NCBI GenBank assembly: GCA_963281255.1
Contig: OY725490.1
Location: 1,736,001 to 1,800,000, forward strand
Direction of reading: 5' to 3'
From: Aphrocallistes beatrix
Lineage: Eukaryota > Porifera > Hexactinellida > Sceptrulophora > Aphrocallistidae
DNA length: 64,000 bases
This document shows positions 56,555 through 64,000 of the stretch, piece by piece (position 1 is the first letter of the stretch; each line of letters begins with the position of its first letter). The translations under genes and the position numbers were made by a program. The notes below the pieces were generated by a model that was not told the DNA's origin, did not search any database, and saw nothing but the letters and a program-made list of their open reading frames with translations.

Positions 56555-59500
56555 ATGAAATCTCCAGCATTCTACTCATCTCATCTCATAACATACTTCA
56601 CTGTCTTCGCACTTCTAGGATTCAATACAATTCAAGGTGAGCCGAATAGACTTTATAGCTAAGCGGAAATAAATTGGTCAATCAGCCAATCATTGCTGAT
56701 ATCGTTGATTGCTGTATATAAATATAGATTTTAAAAAACAACTTTCAATTAGAAATTTTCAGAAATCCATCTTCAAAATTGCGTATCAATTTTGATTGCA
56801 TTCTTAAATCTATTTATATCCTATATGCACTTGTTACAGGTACAGTGACTCAGCTGCCATCACACGCCTGTCAAGGAGAAGGAATTACTGTTGAGTGTGA
56901 CCTCACTGTCCCGGATACGACCAACAATAACTTCCGGTCTAGTGTCATCCAATTCATTATCGGTAACGAAGATTCTCCGATTTCAGACAGCATGGTCAAT
57001 ACCGGTAACACTGTTATTGGAGGTGTGAACTTTCGACTGACTGCTTTTGCAAATAGCAGTTTCAGCGATAGCAAGAATATATTAGGGAGTATCACTCTCT
57101 CTTCTTACACAACGTCTGATGCTGGTTTACGTCTCGGATGTTCAGCTGCATACTTTCTTAATGGAAATTCAGGAACTTCTACCACCATTAGTGAAACAGT
57201 AAACTTAACTCCTGCAGGTACAGTAATTCTTATTTGTCTAGTGATATGCATCTGAATATTACCATTCATTAGTTCCTCCTTCTGCTCCATCTATGCTGTC
57301 CATCTCATCATCCAACACAGATCCTAGCACTTGCTCTGCTACAGTCTCACTGAACTGGATTCCTCCCTCTTCTACAGACAGAACTGTAGATCGCTATTAC
57401 TTGTCTCTACAGAACGGAACAGCACTAGATAGCATATCAGCACCTGCTAACTCATACTCTCACAACACTGATCTACTCCTCGATACAGTCTATGCATACT
57501 CTGTCCATGCTAGCAGCTGTGCTGGAAACTCTCCTCAATATACTTCGTACTTAAACCCTATTAATAGTGAGTTGGTCTGATTTCCAAGTTCGTTAACCAT
57601 GTTCTATTCTCTGCTCAGTCCACCATTAAATATTACTCGTATGTGATACAAATCATTACTGACAAGTTCCTAAAGAAATGCTGTTTATATACCAAATCCT
57701 AAAATAATGACGTCATCTCGCATTCCTTTGGCAAATAAATCCCTCCCTCTTAGACTATTATGTTGAAATACAAGTTGTTAACTTTAATACATCTAATATT
57801 TCATATTTAAGAATTTAATTTTTCATCAGTGATTAAAGGGGCATTTAGGAATGGATTTATTTAAATCAGAACTCATTATATCCATTTTAAAATTCGATCC
57901 AGGACAAGAATGGAGATATCAGTTGCAACAACGACATATTGGCCTAAATTTCTTCATATAATGGCATGCACTTTGACTAAAAGAATTTCTAGAAAATTGA
58001 AGACTATTATTCCAAATCTTGTTGCTTAGGTTTCTCTTTGCAAGGCAGTCTACAGATCGATTATGACGATGTGAACCAAAGGATTACTATTAATTGGGTT
58101 TGTTTACTCTTCAAGAAACTAAGTTATTATTTATGAATTCCGTTGCATGTGCATATTTTCATTCTTATTATTTGTACCTAATTTCATCTGTGATAGCTAA
58201 TCCATGTTCCTTTAGGAATTGTCTGATGAGTCTACTCCACTTCTCATTGGTTACTCTTTGGAATATAGAATGAATGCTCAATCTCGGAGCATTCCCATAA
58301 CGAAATTCTCTGCACTTTCATCCATTCGGACTCGCACTCAACCTCTACCTCGCTTCAAATACAACTCAATACCATCGGACGCGGAAGTCTTCATCAGGAT
58401 AACTCACCAGTGTGGACAAGCGTATACTAGTGACGTCATGAGTAAGAAATCAATTCTATTTTGTAGTTCTTACGCGATGTCTTCGCATTTGCATTTAATT
58501 ACTTTTTCCATTATTGTGAACTTCTGCGTATGACCTGATTTGGTATTAGTTGACTTTTCAAATACAAGATTCAAACTTTAAGCTATTGGCCAAGGAACTA
58601 TGGCTTCGAAAATTTTTAATGAGGAGATTATTCCAGTAGATTAAAGCACACACAGTGAAGCAAACTGAAAGTGGACGCAAAATCATATTTGAAAAAAGTG
58701 GTACGGTAAAATTACCGTTTACCATACTCAGATATAAATTTTGTGAAAAACTGGTACAATCGAAACCGGTTTTTTCTCACTCCGGTTTATCCTTAATTAT
58801 CATTTTTTTCTTACTATTTAAGAATCTTAATTATGTAAAAAATTCCAAATCTATATTAATTTCCAGTTTTTTCTTACATTAGGTTTTTAATTACTTTTTA
58901 AACCTGTGAAGAAATAGTAAAATTAAACCGGTTTCGACTGAACAGCAAATACTGTCCCACTTTAGCCAGGCTTGTAACGTTAGTACAAATCTCCAATGTT
59001 CCAATGTACACATATACATAACTGCGGTTACTCCGAATAATGAATGAGACGTGTAGTTTCGAATTTGCCCTCGTGTTTGCAGTGACGAGTTGTTTGTAAT
59101 TTGAGATATCAAATAAAATCTTAAAATCCAGCAAAGATAAATTTAAGAAAGCCTTCTTGACCCAATAAAATGTTAGAATATTTTAACAGAGCAAAAGGTG
59201 GTTATTCGAGTTGCGTTCTAATTCAGATCATTTGATATCAATGGATTTACCAATTATCTTCTATTTTTAGCCAAACTTCCCCCAATCCAGTCTCCTCTAA
59301 TGCGAATCGAAGTTCTCACTGGTTAGTAACTTACTTTCTACATTCAATTAATATCCTGAATTGATCAATCTACTTCATCTCTCAAGTGTTACTCATATTC
59401 AACATTAATTAAGGTTGTTTATTCATTTTCATAGGTATCATTGTTGGAGCTGTCATCATTGGCTGCTTGATCCTATGCTTCCTATCAGTAGTAATTGGAG

Positions 59501-62500
59501 TGCTTATCTATCATTGTATAAGAAGGAGTAAGTCTTGTCTTTTTAACAATGTTTTATTTCCATTACAAATATAATTTTCCTATTTTACTCCTATAGACTA
59601 CGCCAGATTGGATGAGTAAGTACATTCACATTATGTAGCATACTATGTAGCTCATACTATCTAACATTCTATATGTATTTAATGTTATAACTGGAAAAAT
59701 GAACGTACGTACTAGCATTTATTTTGAACCTTTTAGATTCCAATCAGTGGACTTAAGTATTTATAGTGCAAATATAATTTCAAGTTCCTTATGACATGGG
59801 AGTATATTCCGAGGGAATAGGAAAGATACTCACATTTACATTAGAAGAATGTAACATAGTTTGTACATACATAATTATGGTACTGTTAAGTGAATTGTTT
59901 GTATATGGGTACATATATTACCATAATGGTAAGGGTATAGTTGTCCCGCAGTAGGAATTCTCTACAAATTTTATTTGATTATTTGGATTTTACCAGAGTA
60001 TGATGTTGCATGATTAGAGTGCGTGAACAAATATATATTATAACCTCAAAATCCATATTAGAAAATATCTTATATATTAAAACTCTAGGATTTGTTTGTT
60101 TGTTTGTTTGTTTGTTTGTTTGTTTGTTTGTCCGAATTGATTGAAGAATTGGGAAGTCGTAGAGATACGAAAATTGGCATGTAGGTGTCAAATGATGAAT
60201 CTAGGATTAAGTTCGAAGATCTAAGCGAAATGTTCACACCTCGCCGAGATAGGTGACAAAATGTGCTGACCAATCAAATTCGATTATTTTATAATGCAAA
60301 TACATTGGAATAAAATTGTAGAGACTTATGCATACAATCAAAAGGACTATCTGTGATTGAAATTCATTGGTTTATGTGAGAACCAATCAATTATCAGCCT
60401 TTTATAATGCCATTCACACGATTCTATTTCATATAAATGATTGAATACTGCTATTTTGAGTCTATAATTTGATTGTTAACAACAATTAAAGTGTGTTATA
60501 TGCTACGATCAATCAATTCGATTATAAAATAACTTTTAACGACGCGGACTGGAATTGATTATTTATTAAGTATAATAATCTTTAGCAATGTGAACTTTGT
60601 GTATTCAAATTGAGCTTACATTCAGATTAGTTGACTTAATACGAAGTAAATTATATTTATCACGAAACAATTTCTGCTACAGTTCTGATTTCATTAATGT
60701 AATCGTAGACAAATGACAATCCAGCGTACTTAGTATAAAACAAGAATGCGACGTATTGTTTCTCTAATATCCGCAAGCGCCCACTGGGTAAATCTGCAGA
60801 CACGCAGTGTCTGCAAGCCCCGCAGCGCAAGCAAGCGAAGCGCGCTTGTTAAGTGTTGAAATTCAAAACTGAAACTTGTAATTTAAGTGTAAAACTAAAT
60901 ATAACAACAACGTATAATTGTATATCATGGAATATTTTGTTGGTTAGTGGAATATTGTATATATGTTTTTGCATGTATGCATGTACCTCTGATGCTCTAA
61001 GTAGGATTGAAATTTATTGTGAAAGAACTTTGAATGTAATAATGCTTAGTTTGCCCTGCACCAAGTAGGAATAGTCCAGGCGCAGAACACAGTGCATATT
61101 AATCTTGTTCTCTTCTAGTCCCAAAGAAAAGATCAAAGAGGAAAACCCTAATGAATACATAGCGGTAAGAACTTATAACTTGGATTGAAGAACATTTTCA
61201 TGGCTTCAGTAGTATAAACATTGATGGGAAACAGCCGCGATATCCACACACTGTAACCCATAGGCGTGGACTTTGGTAGGGTTGAGAAGGCCATGACCTC
61301 ACCAATAATTTGTTGAAGGTTATTATCTTCTATTAGCCCATGATACGATATGTCCAAAATAGCTCTACCAATCCTGAGTTCTATCCCAAGGGCCCTACCA
61401 ATCACCATTGAGTCTACAAACCTGTAACCATTCAACATCCTTACTATTAAAACTCGATTAATATTTGTATATATATATATATATCTGTTACGAATTGATT
61501 GAAGAAACTGCCAGGCGCAGAAAGCTGATTTTTGGCATGTGGGAGTATTTTGGCTATGGCTCCAGTAAGTTCTAAGCTCAGACGAAAATGTCGACTCATC
61601 ATGGAATTATGACGTCATTGTCACATTTTTAAAAGTTAAGCAACACAGTTATTCGGGCATAACTCAGCCATTATAGGAGATAGAAGGCTGAAATTTTAAT
61701 AGAATCTGTATACTAACATACCTCACATATGATTCGACTTTCATCAAAAAATGATGACTCATCACTTTGTTATGACGTCATCATTACGCATCAAAAATTT
61801 TTAAATTCACAAATTTGGTGATTTTTCGAGTGATATCGATTAGCACAGTAGGACAGACATATTTAGAGATGTTATCTCCCTTATAATTAACCAATGTGAC
61901 TCCAGGCGACCGAAGGGAGCCTCCGGCGGACACAAAGTGTCCGCCAGCCCCGCAGCGCAAGCAAGCGCGAAGCGCGCTTGTTCTATATAAATACCTTAGT
62001 AACCTTCCTAACAATCAGCTTTGTAGGAATTTTCAGTACAAACTGTGCCCTAGGATAGCTATGATAGAGGTATTGATAACGATTCAGCACAGATTGATAA
62101 TTTTGTGAAATTGAGGCTACTATGCATGGAGATATGAGCATAGGGATGTGAATTTGAAATAATGTTGAATCAGCATGATTACGAAGCATGCATAAGTATA
62201 TTGAGCAATTACTCTACAGTAAAACCTCCAATTAGGGAACACTTTGGGACTGTTGAAAAGTGTTCCTAATATGGAGGTGTTCCTTGATAAGAGGTCTGCC
62301 TAAAGGATAGGAGAAAATCGGGACTTAAAAAAGGTGTCCCCTAAGCGGGGGTGTTCCTTAATGGAGGTTTTACTGTTTTTAGTATGTGGAGTGACAAATA
62401 ATTCTGACATAGTCTAGTCAGGTGATAATTTGCTTGGTAACGGTAACTTGATCAGCTACAAGTAGATACCTAGCAAACCACATATATACTTTTAAATATC

Positions 62501-62602
62501 AACTGCATTTATCTAACTTTATTCTGATGAACATTTGCTGCTACCATAACATTTCCTCTCTTCTAGCTGAAATCAGTGAACTCCGAGAGCAGTACTGTGT
62601 GA
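56555..62602 (+). CDS. Ig/FN3 type I membrane receptor with tandem YxxL tail
   Basis: Ten exons joined by consensus sites and matching phases: 56555-56636, 56840-57217, 57273-57566, 58045-58097, 58216-58441, 59271-59321, 59435-59527, 59597-59615, 61119-61164, 62567-62602. The sum is 1278 nt, giving 425 aa plus stop. Domains: signal peptide 1-27 (MKSPAFYSSHLITYFTVFAL..), Ig-like ~30-153 (cysteines in HAC, VEC and SDAGLRLGC), FN3 ~155-251, a second FN3 ~252-344 split in two exons, linker, TM ~363-385, basic stop-transfer CIRR. The tail has YARL (394-397) and YIAL (412-415) 14 residues apart and ends SSTV, a class I PDZ-ligand pattern. Most introns are phase 1, as usual for Ig/FN3 modules. Likely a cell-surface recognition or signalling receptor; no family name assigned. 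Exons 8-10 are short, so they carry the most doubt. Confidence 0.75.
60068..60850 (+). mobile_element. Helitron-like non-autonomous element H3, in receptor intron 8
   Basis: Starts TCTTATATATTAAAACTCTA, followed by a (GTTT)10 run. Ends with hairpin GCAGACACGCAGTGTCTGC, then CCCCGCAGCGCAAG and hairpin CAAGCGAAGCGCGCTTG. Opposite orientation to H1, ~90% similar by eye. No coding frame. Confidence 0.65.
61436..61981 (+). mobile_element. Helitron-like non-autonomous element H4, in receptor intron 9
   Basis: A different subfamily from H1/H3, sharing both ends. The start is CCTTACTATTAAAACTCGAT. The end has hairpin GGCGGACACAAAGTGTCCGCC, the same linker CCCCGCAGCGCAAG, and terminal hairpin CAAGCGCGAAGCGCGCTTG (8-bp stem, AAG loop). 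The interior differs and matches H5. Confidence 0.65.
62215..62376. repeat. pogo/mariner-like miniature element in receptor intron 9
   Basis: Left end TACAGTAAAACCTCCAATTA, right end (minus) AACAGTAAAACCTCCATTAA. Internal GTGTTCCTTRATRRGAGG words repeated. Absent from the corresponding part of copy 1 (near 53465). Confidence 0.75.
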
Positions 62603-62684
62603 TTGAACCTCATCTCTCTAACTGCAGAAACCCTTTTAGTTTTAGTTGTATATTTAGACTGTTTGGGAAGTAGATAGGTATGTT

Positions 62685-62832
62685 ATGGACCAAAGTGTAA
62701 ATTGGCCAAGATTTTAGAGAATCTTGGCTAAATCTTGGCAAACGCAACTTTGGCTCAGCTAAACATTTGGCTGAGCCAAAGTTGCGTTTAGCCAAGATTC
62801 ACAAATCTTGGCCAATTTACACTTTGGTCCAT
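62685..62832. repeat. 148-bp hairpin element in the receptor 3' UTR
   Basis: ATGGACCAAAGTGTAAATTG at the left, its exact inverse at the right, with nested inverted repeats (GCCAAGATT / AATCTTGGC and TTGGCTCAGC / GCTGAGCCAA). The matching 3' UTR of copy 1 (53722-53735) lacks it, so it is an insertion after that duplication. Confidence 0.85.
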
Positions 62833-62862
62833 GACATATATACATGTTGTGCTATTAGAAAC

Positions 62863-62868
62863 ATTAAA
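62863..62868 (+). promoter_or_regulatory. Candidate poly(A) signal ATTAAA of the receptor gene
   Basis: ATTAAA in a context (TTAGAAACATTAAAGTTATT) conserved between this gene and copy 1 (53751-53756). About 260 nt after the stop. No transcript end is known. Confidence 0.4.
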
Positions 62869-63035
62869 GTTATTCTCAAATTGAATTTAGACACCTATAG
62901 CAATTCTTTCACATTACGTAATCCCTCACCATTATCCGGGATACGAATCTTATATCAGAAGGATCCTTGGTTTATTATAGGAGACGCTAGAAAATCAATT
63001 GACCCCGGGTGGGCATCAATGTCTTAAGTTATATG

Positions 63036-63228
63036 TACAGTCGACTCCGCTTAATAGGGTCACTGTTTAAATGGGTCAGCCGCTTAATCGGGCCACTTTT
63101 GGCAGGACCGGAATAGCTCTCACACATAGAGGCTAATACAAAAATATTTTCGGTTAATAGAGTTCTCCGCTTAATCGGGTCAAAATATCCCCTGACCGAT
63201 GTGACCCTATTAAGCGGAGTCGACTGTA
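63036..63228. repeat. pogo/mariner-like miniature element (CTCCGCTTAATAGGG family)
   Basis: TACAGTCGACTCCGCTTAAT at the left, its exact inverse at the right (ATTAAGCGGAGTCGACTGTA). About 190 bp. Very clean ends, so probably young. Confidence 0.85.
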
Positions 63229-63282
63229 TTTGATTACATCAGTAGATTCTAAATCCTCGTTAAATATCTCGATAGATGAATA

Positions 63283-63442
63283 TACAGTGGAATTTGCTTA
63301 TTAGCAATATTGCTCTATTAGCAACCAATCTTCAGGTCCCAGGTGAAGATTTTGTGTTAATTCGTTCCCTTATTAGCAACTTTGCGTTTAGCAAACATTT
63401 TATGAGCAAAACTCGAGTTGCTAATAAGCGAATTCCACTGTA
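63283..63442. repeat. pogo/mariner-like miniature element (TTGCTTATTAGCAA family)
   Basis: TACAGTGGAATTTGCTTATT and, inverted, AATAAGCGAATTCCACTGTA. 160 bp with internal CTATTAGCAAC repeats. Young-looking. Confidence 0.85.
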
Positions 63443-64000
63443 TTACACACAGTATATTCCTATAACAAATATATACTACCGATAATTGACAGGTCCCGCC
63501 CTCCCAGATTTTCAGGATTTTTTAGATAGCTTTCTGCCTATGTTTATAGAAATAATTTAATTTGAGCTATAGGAATGGGGAGAAGGGATTGATAATTGAA
63601 AATATACAAATTAGTAATCATAGAGAATTATATCTTGTAGCAAATTGAGGGTAAGAACAGAGGATCTGGAAGGTGTAGAGGTTCTATAGTTGAGTCTATA
63701 AATAAAATAATACAAAAGTTCAGTAAGAAAACTATTCTAAATCCAAGTACGAAAGCTAAATCCTTAAATCTCCTAGATTTCATAATGTGAGAAATTTTAT
63801 TCCATTTCCACCCAAAATTATGATCACAACTTGACCAATAATAAAGATTGATTGCTCAAACAGGATAATTCAGTAACCAACTCGGATAATATTTGGTGAA
63901 TTGGATAATTCATTGCCTGAATAGGATAGTGAGTTAACCTTAGTTGCCCCTGGGATGTTTCTATTTATAGCAAATCTCACACTTACCCGTCCAAAATGGC
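63443..64000. other. Right-edge spacer
   Basis: No gene. The last 45 bases are a copy of the dispersed CTATTTATAG / CCGTCCAAAATGG repeat seen at 23030, 55130 and (inverted) 4560; it runs off the window. Confidence 0.45.

Noticed and set aside
56779-56839. Reading the Ig exon frame upstream as the true start of the receptor
   Set aside because: The frame before 56840 crosses a clear acceptor (TTGTTACAG|) and lacks a signal peptide; exon 56555-56636 supplies one in phase.
57610-57645. Extra receptor exon (CAG|TCCACCATTAAATATTACTC before GTATGT)
   Set aside because: Looks like the start of an FN3 exon, but in the required phase it gives a stop; the exon at 58045-58097 joins in phase on both sides and completes an FN3 domain.

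Overview
The window is AT-rich animal DNA, most likely from a sponge or another early-branching marine invertebrate. The evidence is very short introns (one of 55 nt), a tandem array of NHL-propeller genes, an Ig/FN3 membrane receptor and a dense load of small inverted-repeat elements. I cannot fix the species from sequence alone. Layout: (1) From about 1 to 50.8 kb lies a tandem array of six intact minus-strand genes, each coding a ~405-residue coiled-coil plus six-bladed NHL protein without RING or B-box. A seventh gene must lie off the left edge, because its promoter and first exon are at 490-900. Each gene has the same architecture: a conserved TATA promoter, a ~90-nt untranslated first exon ending in CAG|GTAAAT, one 5'-UTR intron of 0.7-3.1 kb, and a second exon holding the whole CDS. 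(2) Between the NHL genes sit two colinear, decayed copies of part of a Furry (FRY) gene. Copy I is at 12.05-20.05 kb, split by a 5.4-kb insertion with terminal inverted repeats. Copy II is at 34.3-36.7 kb and carries a fossil Gypsy-like fragment. The array seems to have grown by doubling a two-gene unit: genes 0/1 pair with genes 2/3, and a Furry copy follows genes 1 and 3. (3) At 25.7-28.0 kb are remnants of a hAT-type (DUF4371-like) transposase gene and of a retroelement integrase. (4) At 51.8-53.5 kb is a 5'-truncated paralogue, and at 56.55-62.60 kb a complete ten-exon plus-strand gene. I assembled the latter by splice phase as a 425-aa type I receptor: signal peptide, Ig-like domain, two FN3 domains, transmembrane helix, and a tail with two YxxL motifs and a PDZ-ligand C-terminus. 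(5) Scattered throughout are more than twenty miniature inverted-repeat elements, Helitron-like elements with a conserved double-hairpin 3' end, foldbacks and tandem repeats. The strongest candidate for an undescribed system is the NHL array. The six proteins share a nearly constant framework but differ at residues spaced ~41-46 aa apart, at the same place in each propeller blade, as expected if one ligand-binding face is being diversified. The neighbouring receptor and its tail-less paralogue are a second candidate for a recognition or signalling family.
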